Below are positions 10,807 to 22,599 of a stretch of DNA of 64,000 nucleotides, piece after piece. Position 1 is the stretch's first letter, and each line of letters opens with the position of its first letter. The translations under genes and the position numbers were made by a program. The DNA comes from Raphanus sativus (taxonomy: Eukaryota; Streptophyta; Magnoliopsida; Brassicales; Brassicaceae): positions 11,344,668-11,408,667 of the forward strand of contig NC_079519.1 of the NCBI RefSeq assembly GCF_000801105.2, written 5' to 3'. Below the pieces are notes generated by a model that was given only the letters and a program-made list of their open reading frames with translations, was not told the DNA's origin and did no database searches.

Positions 10807-12493
10807 AAAGAATATAAATTTACGCAATTAGCGAATAAATATTAATGTAGACTTACAATTATGTCTACAGTTAACACCTAACAACATTGTGAAATCAAAA
10901 GTATTATAATTTCATAACTACAACAGTTTTTCTTTTCAAAATCACTCCAACCTATTAGGATTAACTAACACACACTTTCAAACAAAAAAATCTAGAATAA
11001 ACTTTATGAATAATACATAAATTCAGTTTTAATTTTTTTTCCTACGTAGACTTTTCAATCAGTCTACGACAGTGTAGATGTTCGTGTCAGTCTACAACAA
11101 CGTAGACGTCCCTGTCAGTCTACAACAATGTAGACGTCCCTGTCAGTCTACTTTTGGGTTAGTTTTTGCAATTGAAAATTTTACGGGTTACTTTTTTTAT
11201 TTGACCAGAAACTCATCCAAGTTTTGACTTTATACATTTAGACTTCCGTTTTAGTCTACCACATTGAAAATGTTAGTTTGACCAGAATTCACCTAAGTTT
11301 TGACTTTCGAAGGTAGATTTCATATGTAGTCTACATGTTTCGTAGACTTCGAATAAGATCTAGCTTCAAAACCCATAGGTTGGTTTTGCAATTGACCATT
11401 GTTTGACTTTCGAATGTAGATTTCATATGTAGTCTACAGATTTGTAGACTTCGCATAAGTTCTAACTCTAAAACCCATGAGTTGGTTTTGCATTTGACCA
11501 AAATAAATATGTAGACTTCAAGAACAGTCTATATTTTTTTGTGAAAAATGCGTAGACTGCATTGGAAGTCTACAATTTAAAAAATATTTATTTTGTTTAA
11601 AAACATTTTAGTCAAATACAATACTAACCTATTCAACGAAGTCAATGTTTTGGTCAAATGCAAAACTGACCTTAAGTAGACTTCATTGGCAGACTACATT
11701 TCGTAGACTTCCTTTGAAGTCTACTTAAGAAAGTCAAAAGTTCGGTCAAATGTAAAACCAACCTCTTTTTCGTAGCCGTCTTGGTAGGTCTACGTAGATT
11801 TTTGTTTTTGTAGTCAAAGGTAAGGATGTAGACTGCTGGGGAAGTCTGCGTTCTAAAAAAAAGTTAAAAAAGTCAATTGCGAAACTGACTTGTTCGTTGA
11901 CAAATAGACGGAATCGTACGTCTACACATTGGTGTAGACATATAAAGCAGTCTACCATCGCGACACAGACTGAAAAAGTGGTGAAAACCATGTAAACAGT
12001 TACCTTTTTCCGGTGTGAACCTCGATTCCGACCCTTTCAACCGTCCAAACTCATAAACCGAGCAAAAGAAAGCATCTTTGACGATTTACTAATGAAGAAA
12101 CTCGAAAATGTGAAATTTGTGGGATGAAAATGAAAGTTGTGAGAGTTTTTTAGATAGAAATGTAGAAGAAATGAAAGATTTGTTGAGTTAGAGAAAGGAA
12201 AAAGTGGTTAAAATTGAGTTATTGAGCTTTTATGAGCTCAAACATGGTGGTTCAATGGTGGTTGCAAAATTGAAGATGATGGCATTGTTGTAAATAAGAA
12301 AAGATGCTTAGGGTGTAGTTGGTTTTTACTCATTTTCGATTTAAAAAAAAAAAAAAAAATAATGGCAGTTTTGTAAATATTTTGAAAACATAAGGATGGT
12401 TTGGAAAATTCATAGGTGAATAGTAATGAGAAAAAAAAAGGGGTTGGTTTTGCATTTGACTTCAATTCTTAGGTCTATCCTGAAAAAAAACCC

Positions 12494-12502
12494 ATAATTA
12501 TA
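12494..12502. repeat. MULE-1 target site duplication, right copy
   Basis: ATAATTATA, identical to 7155-7163. Confidence 0.85.
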
Positions 12503-13772
12503 GGACAATTCTATTAAATAACCATTTTTAAGTATTTATCACAAAATAGTCCTCAAAAATAAAATGACTCATTTTTGTTTTGAAAAATTTAATTTTAATT
12601 TTTTATTTTTAAAAATTTGAAAACATTCCTAAAACCTCACTCCCCTTTAACTTTAAACTCTAAATCTTAGATTAATTAACCCAAGGATAATAAATTCATA
12701 TTTAATTTTCAATAAAATCTTTTTTGATCATTTTTTTCTTTAGAAAATAATTTTTTTGAAAATAAACTAAAAAGATTATCTAAGGGAATTTCTCATAAAA
12801 ATTATATACACTGAAAGGGTGAAAAGTGCGTGTTTAATGTGGCATGAAACATGTTTTGGATGTTTTTCTATTTTCCCGCGAACTCCGATCATAAAGGAGT
12901 AAACCTCGATCTTTGAATGATATAATACAAACTTACGTTCCTGATTTCTCTTTGTAGTTGTTGTCATGTCTTTTGTGTTAATTGGGTATGTTTCTTATTA
13001 ACTTTCATGAAATCGTATGAGTGGACAATTTTGCAACATATAGTTACATGTTGATGGTTGTTTTATTAAACTAATAGCAACGAAAGCAATTGAAGGGGAC
13101 AATACCTTTATTTCTTAAACTTGAAAAACGCCTGCCAGAGTTGACTTGCTGCAAAGAGGCGAAGTAGGTGTGACTGGGTGAGTGTAAGCTTGATTCCGGT
13201 TTATCTCTGTCTAATACGGTTTACTTACCTGTAATTAACCGGTTGCGATAGAAAAAACAATTTTGCAGGATATAATTACGTTGATGATAGTTGTTCTATT
13301 GAATTAAAGGAAATTTTCCAAAGTAGAATTAAATTCACCATCTTTGTCCCTATATTATAAAATCAACATTATTTTGTATCTATAGTATAAATTTTTCCAT
13401 AATACAAAACTGACATTTGATTAACCAAATAAATACATTTTAAAAGTGTTTAAATATTAGAAATTAATTAAAAATTAATTAAAAGTATATATAAAATATA
13501 ATTTTAATTCGATATTTTAGAATATATGAATAAAAATAATATATTCAATATTTTTAATTAATATAAAATTTTTTGATATAAAAATTATATAAATAAATAC
13601 ATTAATAAAATAAATAAACATATTAATAAAAATTTAAGTAACATAAAGAGTACACAAAAAGTTAAATGTTTTTATATAAATTTTACATTTAAATTTACAA
13701 ACAGATATTTCAAAATATATAGACTAAAAATTTTTAGTCGATATTCAACAATTTTAATGTATATTAACTATT
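12503..13772. other. AT-rich spacer between MULE-1 and MULE-2
   Basis: No gene recognised. Two segments at about 13010-13100 and 13255-13310 are loosely similar (acaattttgca...ttgatg.t.gttgt), probably an old duplication. From 13330 on it is very AT-rich. Confidence 0.4.
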
Positions 13773-13815
13773 GGGGGATTTGCCAAATATGACTCAAAAC
13801 TTGAGCCTAAATGTA

Positions 13816-13830
13816 AAACTATACCCAAAC
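13816..13830. repeat. LINE target site duplication, left copy
   Basis: AAACTATACCCAAAC (15 bp), repeated exactly at 19141-19155 after the poly-A tail. Confidence 0.92.
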
Positions 13831-15374
13831 AGCGATGGCAACTCATCTGACGGCGATGGCGACTCATCTGACGGCGAATCGAGAGGCTCCCCCACGGCGG
13901 ATCCGGCTCAGTCAGGAGGGGAAATCGGAAGGGAGAATCTATCTCTGAGCGCAGAGAAGGCGCTGGTGGAAGGAACTTCTGGTGATGGTGAAGGGCAATC
14001 GAGTGGTATTGTGGATGCTGTTCAGGTCGCGAATGGTGGAGGGCAATCGAGTGGCGTTGTGGAAGATGCTCAGGTCGCAAATGGTAGCTCCGTCTGGGCA
14101 AGGAAGAAGCAGATTGCGAGTAACCCCGAGGCAACCTTTGACGTTGTTGACGGTATCGCTAATCTGAAGATTCCAGATGAGATCTTTGACGAGGCAGAGC
14201 TCCTTTGGAAAAGTTTCGTTGTGGGCTATTTTATTGGAGATGCACCTCACATCGGACCGGTTCACGCTACTGTCAACCGTATCTGGTCTTCTCCGAAGGC
14301 GGGCACAAAAATCGATGTTCAGTTCATTGAAAAAAACACAGTTTTGTTTCGGATTGAGAATCCTTAGATGAGAGAGTGGGTGCTCAAGAGAAAGTATTGG
14401 CACATTGCGGACACTCCTCTCGTGGTTAATGTCTGGTCTCCGGAATCTGCACACTGCAGCCGCCGGACCTTACTGCTATGCCGTTGTGGGTGGACTTGAA
14501 GGGTGTCCCCAACAATCTCTACTCACATAAGGGTTTGAAGTGTCTGTCGAAAGCAGTGGGTACTTTTGTCAAGCTTCACCCCAGTACGGAGAAATGTGTG
14601 AGACTTGACATGGCTCGAGCTCTGATTGAAGTTAATCTGCATAAGCCTCTGGTAGAAAAAATTTCTTTCCTCAAAAAGGTGGGCGTTCTTCAGGAGGTTG
14701 AAGTCAGTTTCCCTTGGCTGCCTCCACGCTGCAACATATGTCGCAAATGGGGTCAGAAGGGGCAGGAATGCTTGAGTAAAGAGATACAGATTTTGCAGAA
14801 TAAGGAAGGGGAAGTGGAGCCTGCGAACTTCGCAGCCATGCCTTGTGCTGCAGAAGGAACTTCATCAAAGAAAGGAACCGAGAAACAAGTTGGTAATGTG
14901 ATAGAGAATCTCATCAAGGAGTTAGAAATTCTATCTCCTACTATAGCAGCAAGAGAAGAGGTCAACATGAGCTCTGTCTCTGAAGGTATCAAGCTCAGCG
15001 AGCCCACCTCAAAGGCGTTCCACACTGATCTCAGTGGAGAATGGGAAAATGGAACATGAAGAATGCAACTGGCTAATGCTGGTGATAAGGATCAAATAGT
15101 TGTATCTCCTTCCCGGTTCAGTCCACTTCAAATAATTGATGAAGAGGAGGAGGAAGAAATTGAGGAGGAGACAGGAAAAGAAATTGAGGAGGGAGAGATA
15201 CAAGAGAGTAAGACAGAAGGAAAGAAGAAGCAGTCAGAGGCAGGGACAAACAGAGGTAATAAGCAGTCTAGCTCAGCTATGAAACAGACGCGTGGGAAAG
15301 CTGTGCGAGCTAAAGACCTGATTTTTAGTGGTAAGCAGGGAACCTCGAAAAAGACTTCCGTTAGGAAGTTATGA
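13831..15374 (+). pseudogene. LINE ORF1 (DUF4283-type nucleic-acid-binding protein), disrupted
   Basis: Three collinear pieces make up one ORF1. The first ends in ...VLFRIENP at a TAG (14365-14367) and continues as MREWVLKRKYWHIADTPLVV. A one-base frame change before 14478 leads into PLWVDLKGVP. A TGA at 15057-15059 precedes the acidic and basic tail. The DUF4283 core is followed by a knuckle CNICRKWGQKGQEC, which fits C-x2-C-x4-H-x4-C except that His is Gln. The stop at 15372-15374 overlaps the ORF2 ATG as ATGA, a layout that allows termination-reinitiation. The ORF1 protein would package LINE RNA. Confidence 0.8.
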
Positions 15375-18300
15375 CGAACTTCTTTGCATGGAACATACGT
15401 GGCTTCAACCTACCACGCAAGCACTGAACACTTAGAAACTGGATCCAAGCTGAGAAGCCCCTATTCGGGTGTCTTTTGGAAACAAGAGTGCAAGAAGGAA
15501 ATCATCATCGGTGTATGATTTCAGCTATGCCAAACTGGAACTCCCTTACGAACTATGCTTGTCATCCCTTGGGCAGGATATGGGTCTGTTGGAGTGATCA
15601 GGTTATAGTAACTCAGCTGCATATGAGTGCACATGTAATAACATGTGCTATTCAGATTCCAATCACTGGCGAACAGTTCATATGCTCGGCGGTCTACGCT
15701 TTCAACACAGCAGCAGACAGAACTCAGTTGTGGGAAGAATTGAAAGGTGCGCAAGCGGCTTATGACCATCTAAACCTACCGTGGATCTGGATAGGAGACT
15801 TCAACGAAACTCTGGCTTCGACTGAACACTCCCGGGCTCTTGACTATAGAAGTGATCAATCAGGTATGAGAAGCTTTCAGCAAGCTGTCACCGACTGTTC
15901 AGTACTGGATATGCCTTACACAGGCGCCTTCTTTACATGGTGGAACAAAAGAGTGGAGGATCCTATAGGCAAGAAGCTGGACAGGGCACTAATCAATCAG
16001 AGTTGGCTGAATCGATACCTTCAATCATCAGCACACTTTGAGGCAGGTGGAATATCTGACCACGCACGCTGTCATATTCGTCTGGCGGGTGTTCTGAATG
16101 AAGCAAGGAAGCCTTTTCGATTCTTCAACTACTTAGCAGAACACAAAGATTTCCTACCTACCATAAAGGAAGTTTGGGATACTACTGATGTTCTTTTTTA
16201 TTCCAGGTCAGCGCTATCAAAGCTTCATCAGAAGTTGAAGCTTCTCAAATTCCCGCTAAGAGCTCTGAACAAAACACATTATGGTGATTTGCCTGGTCGA
16301 ACCAAGCAGGCTTATGAAGAGATGTATGCTTGTCAGAATAGAGCAATGCAGGACCCAACGTCTGATAACTTTGCTACAGCAGCAGAGGCGGAAGCAAGAT
16401 GGAATAATCTGGCTCGAATAGAGGAGAAATTCTACAAACAAAAGTCTGGTGTAAGATGGCTGCAAGTAGGAGATCAGTGCACGAAATTCTTTCACAGTGT
16501 AGTTCAGTCTCAGGCAGCTAGAAATACCATCAGAAGCTTGGTGAACTCACAAGGCACAGTCCTCACAGCCCTTTCTGACATCAAACATGAGGCGGTGACA
16601 CATTTCCAAAATTTCTTGCAAGGACAGGATCCCTCAACGGTGGATATTCCCGTCTCCGAGCTTCAAGAATTGTTGACTTATCGATGTTCTAACGAAGAAG
16701 CAGCAGTCCTGGCAGGTCCTGTATCAGTGGAAGAAATATTAAAGGCCCTGCGATCCTTACCGAATGATAAAGTGTCAGGACCTGACGGTTTTACGAAAGA
16801 ATTTTTCATTGCAGCCTGGCCAGTGGTAGGAAGAGACTTTGTTGTAGCAGTGCAATCTTTCTTCCTCTTCGGTTTCATGCCTACAGGAGTAAATGCAACC
16901 ATCCTTACATTGGTTCCTAAGTTTCCAGCTGCTCAATCTATGAAGGACTACAGGCCCATTGCCTGCTGTAACTTTATCTACAAGGTGATATCAAAAGTGC
17001 TAGCTAACATGCTACATATTATCTTTCCTGCTGCAGTGGAACCAAATCAGTGTGCCTTCATCACAGAGAAACTGCTCCTAGAGAATGTTTTGTTGGCATC
17101 TGAGCTAGTGAATGGGTATCACAAGCACAACGGTAAGGAGAAATGTGCAATCAAATTTGATATATCCAAGGCCTTCGACACTGTAAAGTGGTCCTTCATC
17201 ATCTCTGTCCTACAATCCATGGGTCTTCCTGCTCAGTTTATTCACTGGATTAGAATCTGCATCTCAACTGCTGCTTTCTCGGTGTCTGTAAATGGTAGTC
17301 TGGAAGGGTTCTTCACCAGTGCCAGAGGCATTCGTCAAGGCTGCTCCTTATCCCCGTATCTCTATGTCATCCTCAACAATGTTCTCTCCAAGCTCTTGAA
17401 CAAAGCTGCAGAGCTAGGAGAATTTGGCTACCACCCTCAGTGCCAAGAGGTCAAGCTTACTCATCTGAGTTTCGCAGATGATATCCTGGTCTTTACAAAT
17501 GGTTCATCTGGTTCGCTTCTAGGAGTCTTGGAAGTTATGCGCAGGTTTGCTGCCATGTCGGGCCTTCACATCAACGCAGCTAAGTCAAATATATACACTT
17601 CGGGCAGTAATGTAGGAGACCTCCTGAATACAGCGTCGGATCTGAATATTGTAGTGGGAACGCTACTTATCCGATATCTAGGTATGCCTCTCACTACTAA
17701 GACTCTTACTAGCCACGACTACGAACCACTAATAGATAAGATCAGGACCAGAATGTTAAGCTGGACCAACAGGACCCTCTCCTTTGCTGGCAGGCTTCAG
17801 TTAATTAAATCGGTCATCACCAGTATAGTTAACTTCTGGAGCTCTGCCTTTATTCTTCATGCGAAGTGTCTGGATGCTATCGAGAGCATGTGCAGTGCGT
17901 TCTTGTGGTCAGGATCACCGACGCAAACAACTAAAGCCAAGGTCAGTTGGGATGATCTTTGCATACCGAAGGATGAGGGTGGTTTTGGATTGAGAAAGCT
18001 CAGGGATTCATCGAAAGCTTTTGCTCTGAAACTTGTATGGAGGCTGTTCACTCAACAATCATCTCTATGGGTGAACTGGGTAAAGCACTATCTTCTTAAA
18101 TACAACTCTTTCTGGGATGTGCACGATGACCAGAAGGGCTCTTGGATATGGAGAAAACTTTTAAAATTAAGAGATGTGGCTTATGGTTTTCTCAAAGTGG
18201 AGGTTGGAGATGGGAGAACTTGTCACTTTTGGTTTGATAATTGGATGGGTATGGGGCGGCTGATTGACATTACAGGAGCAACTGGTGTTACATATTTGGG

Positions 18301-19036
18301 CATAAGGTGTGGGGCTAAAGTTTGTGATGCTGTAACAGGGGATGAGTGGAGCATAAGAGGGCGTAGAAGCAGACACTATCACGATTTGCACAACAGCATT
18401 CTCGCCACTGCGCCCCCGCGGTTACAGAATTGCTGTGACACCTATTTGTGGAAGCATGGGGATGATGATTACAGAGCAGTCTTCTCCTCAAATAGAACCT
18501 GGGATCAACTAAGAATCAAGAGAAGTAAAGTAGAGTGGAGCAGAGTTGTGTGGTTTACCCAGGAGGTCCCGCGATTCTCTTTCATCACCTGGTTGGCTAT
18601 TAAAAACAGGTTAGCCACTGGAGATCGAATGAAACAATGGGGCATGATTCAAGGCTGTATGTTATGTGGGGAGAGAGATAAGACTCGAGATCATCTATTT
18701 TTCGCCTGTCCATATCCTTACACGGTATGGGAAAGGCTTGCGAGGCAGCTGATGGGAAATTCCATAAACCCGGATTGGCAATGGACCGTAAGAAGACTGC
18801 AGCAACTGAAAAATGCAGAGATGGATACTGTCCTTGCAAAGATGCTGTTCCAGACCACAGTTTATCACCTCTGGAGAGAGAGGAATGCTCGACGTCACAA
18901 CCAAAACTGGGCTTCAACTGATACCACTCGGAAAAAGATTGACAGGGCGATTAGAAATCATATTTACTCCCTCAGGTACAGAGCCAATCACAAGCTTACC
19001 GGCCTAATGCAACGATGGTTTGAAGTCACAAATTAG
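15371..19036 (+). CDS. LINE ORF2: endonuclease-reverse transcriptase (one nonsense codon)
   Basis: About 1,220 residues. Codon 19 is TGA (15425-15427); the longest uninterrupted part starts around 15476. Domains in order: apurinic-type endonuclease (FAWNIRGF, LLETRV, WIGDFNE, ISDHARCH); reverse transcriptase starting near LPNDKVSGPDGFTKEFF, with DYRPIACCN, FDISKAFDTVKW, GIRQGCSLSPYL and the catalytic FADD; a thumb region (SFAGRLQLIKSV); and a zf-RVT domain (WLAIKNRLATGDRMKQW, CMLCGERDKTRDHLFFAC). No RNase H domain follows. The product nicks target DNA and primes reverse transcription there. Apart from the early stop the frame is clean, which points to a recent insertion. Confidence 0.9.
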
Positions 19037-19140
19037 GATCATTCTTTGTAGAGTTTTCATTACAATAGAGGGTTTCATTTCAGTGTAAATAACATTTTTT
19101 GATAGATCAATAAATTTGAACTTTCATCAAAAAAAAAAAC

Positions 19141-19155
19141 AAACTATACCCAAAC
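19141..19155. repeat. LINE target site duplication, right copy
   Basis: AAACTATACCCAAAC, identical to 13816-13830. MULE-2 sequence resumes after it with TTGAATCAAATGTAAAAC. Confidence 0.92.
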
Positions 19156-19853
19156 TTGAATCAAATGTAAAACTAACATAAAAACTTTGTGAAATTACAG
19201 TCAGCCGCTTGTGACCAACCGGGAAAGCCTTGTGAGTTTTCTAAGATACTCTAAGTCGTCATGATGACTTTCATGGAAGTCGTCTGGTATGGTTGATCTT
19301 AAAAATAATTTATAAATTTTGTAAAAAATATTTTGATAAGTGAAAAATAAAAATCATGTAATTATAAACAATTTAAAGTGATATAAATTAAGATATAAAA
19401 TAATTGAATTGTTTTCAACATAAATGAATGAAAGTAGTGAATCATGATATTCTTTGGTTTAGGGTCTGACAAACATATGTTGTAGTGTTGTAGTATTCTA
19501 TGTATTCTTAGGGTTAGATTTTGTAAAGCTTAATTGTTTTTTTGAAAAATATTGTTTTTTTACTTATATGTGTTTATTTATATATATAATTAACATTTTT
19601 TTAAGTTTAATTTGATTTTATGAAGTGTTTAATTAGTTTAATTAGTTTAGTGGTTGTGTTTAGGGTCTCGACGACTTACATGGAAGTCGTCTACAAGACT
19701 TTCTAACTCCCGTTAAAAATATTTTAGTTTCCCGCTAAAAATATTGAAATCTTCTCGACTTACTTAGTAAGTCGTCTAGGAAGTCTTCTATTAGAAAACT
19801 TTGAAAGTCGTCTGAATCGAAATTATTTAACCTAGTTGGATTTTTTGTCTCCC

Positions 19854-19860
19854 TATATAA
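19854..19860 (+). promoter_or_regulatory. TATA box of MULE-2 transcription unit
   Basis: TATATAA with the same flanks as in MULE-1 (CCTAGTT upstream, ACACATTCTCTCTCC and ATGGCTGCA downstream). Confidence 0.55.
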
Positions 19861-20038
19861 AAAAAATTACACATTCTCTCTCCTCCTCTCAAATGGCTGC
19901 AACAAAAGTGTAATGTTTCTCATTCTAAAACTCTCCAACCTCTCTCTAATCTCTTTGAACTTATAAACCCCAATTTTTATATCAATTTATTGTTTTTGTC
20001 TCATGTCTTTCTCATTAATTTATCTTGTTTTTGCAGGT

Positions 20039-20490
20039 TTTTCATCACATGGTTCTTATCTTCCACTCATTTAAAGGTATATCTATTAATTTTAGATATG
20101 TATTTTTATGTGTTCTATAAAGGTAGATCTATATAATTTTCCACTCATTTTCTCTGTTTTTAAGTCATTTGAATGTTTCTGGATATGTAGATTTTTCAAA
20201 TTTGGAAGTCTTCTCATGGAGTCTCCCATGTCTCCCTTTCAAAACAGATCTGAGTGTTTTGGTAAGTTCTTATGTCTAATTTTTCTTTATTTGGTGATCT
20301 TCTGTTACATAAAGTTCTTAGATTTTTCCCAAACTAAAACTCTCTAAACCCATTCTAATTTTTTTGACTTGAAAATACCAAACTTTATATGAATTTTTCA
20401 TTTTTTCTCATGTCTTTTTCACTAATATATCTTTTTATTGCAGGTATTTAATCATATGCTTCTCATCTTCCACTTGGATATGTACGTTGT
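20039..20490 (+). repeat. Exon-like cassettes in MULE-2
   Basis: Two segments start after TTTTTGCAG (20029-20037) and ATTGCAG (20437-20443) and read GTTTTTCATCACATGGTTCT and GTATTTAATCATATGCTTCT. Each is followed by ATCTTCCAC. They are the counterparts of the MULE-1 cassettes at about 405-bp spacing. Confidence 0.5.
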
Positions 20491-21065
20491 GCGTTCTATA
20501 TATATATATATAATCTTCGATTCATTTTCTTTGTTTTAAGTCATTTGAACGTTTTTTGATATGCAAGTTTTTTAGATCTGGATTTGGATATACAAGTTTT
20601 TAGATTTCGAAGACTTTCCATAAGTCTTCTTGGAAGTCTTCTGACATAGCCTTCTTCCATATCAAGTGGAGTCCAAGCTTGTCTTTATAAGAAAATGATC
20701 TATAATAGTTTTGCTTATGGTCTGTTTTGTGATTTGCATGTGTACTTTTTTAGTTGTGATTTTTCTTTTTGAAAATATGAAGTGATATTAATGAAAAAAT
20801 TTGGTAAATATGTTCATTTTCCAAAATATTATCTTAGCAAAATTACTTGACATAATTGAACATGAGCAAAAGGCTTTTGTTGAGCTGATTATTAAACTTG
20901 GTGTATGTGATGTAGATACAACTTGATGTTGAGAGGTCTAAGAAGTGAAATCAAATGATAATTAAACTTTGTTTATGGTCAAATGCTTTTGCCTGATTGT
21001 AACAAGCAAAAATCTATACTCATATAAAAAAAATATTTTCATCACTCTATCCAATCAAAAAGACT

Positions 21066-21951
21066 TAGGCCTTGATTGGTACAGCAAATGAAGAAGAAGT
21101 AGCAGAATGCTGTAGAAGCAGTATGCTGCAGAAGTTGTATGCTCTCATTAAAATTTTTAAAAAGTGATTGGTAGAGCATTAGCATTATACAATTTTAAAA
21201 TTATCATAAAATTTATTATATAATATATTTATTTGAAACTAATATATATTAAATTATAATATATATTAATAATATATTTGTTATTAAAAATAATGAATCT
21301 TATTTAATTTATAAATTAAATTAATTTTTAAATGTGAAATAATATTATTAAAAATAAAATTTATTTAAAAATAAAATTTATTTTTGGATATAAAATAATT
21401 TGATATAATTAAATAAAATAAATAAATTAAAAATAATTTATATAAAATCATCATTATTTATTTATTGGTTGAGCAATAAATGATCCATATATAATATTAT
21501 CATAAAAATAATCTATGACATATAATTTATTTCTTTAAAAATAATATAAATGTTTTTATTTTATAATATATAAATATATATTATGTTATGTTTTTTATTA
21601 AAAATAATGAATGATATGTGTAATTATATAAATTTTATTATATTTTAAATGTGAAATATTGTTATTTAAAAAATAATAATAATTAATCACAACTTTTAGT
21701 TTTTTTGAAAATATAATTTTTTATTATAAACATAACTTTAATATTATTAAACATATATAAATTAATTATATAATTTTTTTTTGAATTTATATATATTCTA
21801 AATGCAAATGCTCTTCCAAAAGCTTCATATGAGAGCATTGAGCAGATAGTATTTGGAGAGCATTAGCATCATGTAAATGCTTTTGTTATCAATGTTGATT
21901 GGATAATAATGAGCATAATGCTAATGCTAATGCTCTACCAATCAAGCCCTA
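21066..21951. mobile_element. Non-autonomous DNA element with AGGCCTTGATTGGT-type ends
   Basis: The left terminus TAGGCCTTGATTGGTA is mirrored by TACCAATCAAGCCCTA at the right. The sub-termini share runs of AGCATTAGCAT/ATGCTAATGCT, and the interior is about 80% AT. No coding capacity and no clean target duplication, so the superfamily (hAT-like by terminus) is uncertain. It lies inside MULE-2. Confidence 0.6.
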
Positions 21952-22319
21952 AGATCAAATACAACACAAATTCAAAAACTAACATAGAAGACATTAAATC
22001 ATAAAACTTGATATTTTTGAAGTTATTTAACATTTTTAAAAAGTTAAAAAATACATATTTGATACTTAAAACTCTTGAAATGCAAATTTTACAATAACTA
22101 ACGTAGAAGACTTCTTATCTCATTAGCTATAAACTTTAATAAACAAGAATGCTGGTAACCTCATAATTATCACCAATTAAGTTATGAATTTTATTCAGTA
22201 GCCCCAACATTGACTAATATACTTGAATTAACAAGAAAATGCTAAAAAAATTTAGTTTAAGAGAAAATAAAAGTTTATTAAACATTGACGTAGATGACTT
22301 CCAAGGAAGTCGTACGGTA

Positions 22320-22350
22320 GACGACTTCCACGACTTTCGTGGAAGTCGTC
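22320..22350. repeat. GACGAC/GTCGTC palindrome in MULE-2
   Basis: Perfect 14-nt arms (GACGACTTCCACGA and its complement) separated by CTT. It is the best example of the MULE-2 motif. Confidence 0.9.
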
Positions 22351-22599
22351 CATGATGTAATTTTTTCAATTAACTTTTAAATGTGTTTTCTAGAGACGAC
22401 GTATCTGGAAGTCGTCCAACTTTTTTTGTAAACAAAAAATCTCGAAAATACCTGAGACGACTTTCCCGTAAGTCGTCTAGGAAAAACATGTTAGTTTTGC
22501 ATTTGATCGGACTGTGTCAAAAAATTGACTTTTCCTGGATGACTTACTCGTAAGTCGTCCAGAAGAAAATTAAAAAAATCAATATTTTGTTATACCTAA

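Larger units (their letters stand above)
7164..12493. mobile_element. MULE-1: Mutator-like element, 5.33 kb
   Basis: It is bounded by a perfect 9-bp duplication, begins GGGAAAATTGC and ends in CCC. The termini are imperfect inverted repeats of about 45 bp sharing the block TTGAAGTCAAATGCA. The interior is AT-rich and packed with GTAGACTT/AAGTCTAC, singly and as palindromes (for example GTAGACTT-N6-AAGTCTAC at 11703-11724). The plus strand has a TATA box, an ATG and exon-like cassettes (8151-9540). The minus strand holds two decayed transposase-N-terminus-like segments near 10.1-10.8 kb. No full transposase is present, so the element is non-autonomous. Long noncoding MULEs with motif arrays recall VANDAL elements, but those usually lack clear terminal repeats. 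Confidence 0.85.
13831..19140 (+). mobile_element. Full-length L1-type LINE, 5.3 kb
   Basis: This non-LTR retrotransposon is bounded by a perfect 15-bp target duplication. It contains ORF1, ORF2, a polyadenylation signal (AATAAA near 19110) and a short A-rich tail. The 5' end lies four bases before an ATG (13835) and shows a 21-bp tandem duplication (ATGGC.ACTCATCTGACGGCG twice). ORF1 is disrupted and ORF2 has one nonsense codon, so this copy is probably inactive though recent. It sits inside MULE-2. Confidence 0.9.

Noticed and set aside
13771..13830. ATG at 13771 as start of LINE ORF1
   Set aside because: It lies before the LINE's target duplication, in MULE-2 sequence, and is in frame only by chance.
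13939..14454. 171-residue minus-strand ORF inside LINE ORF1
   Set aside because: Antisense to the recognisable DUF4283 frame and with no family resemblance.
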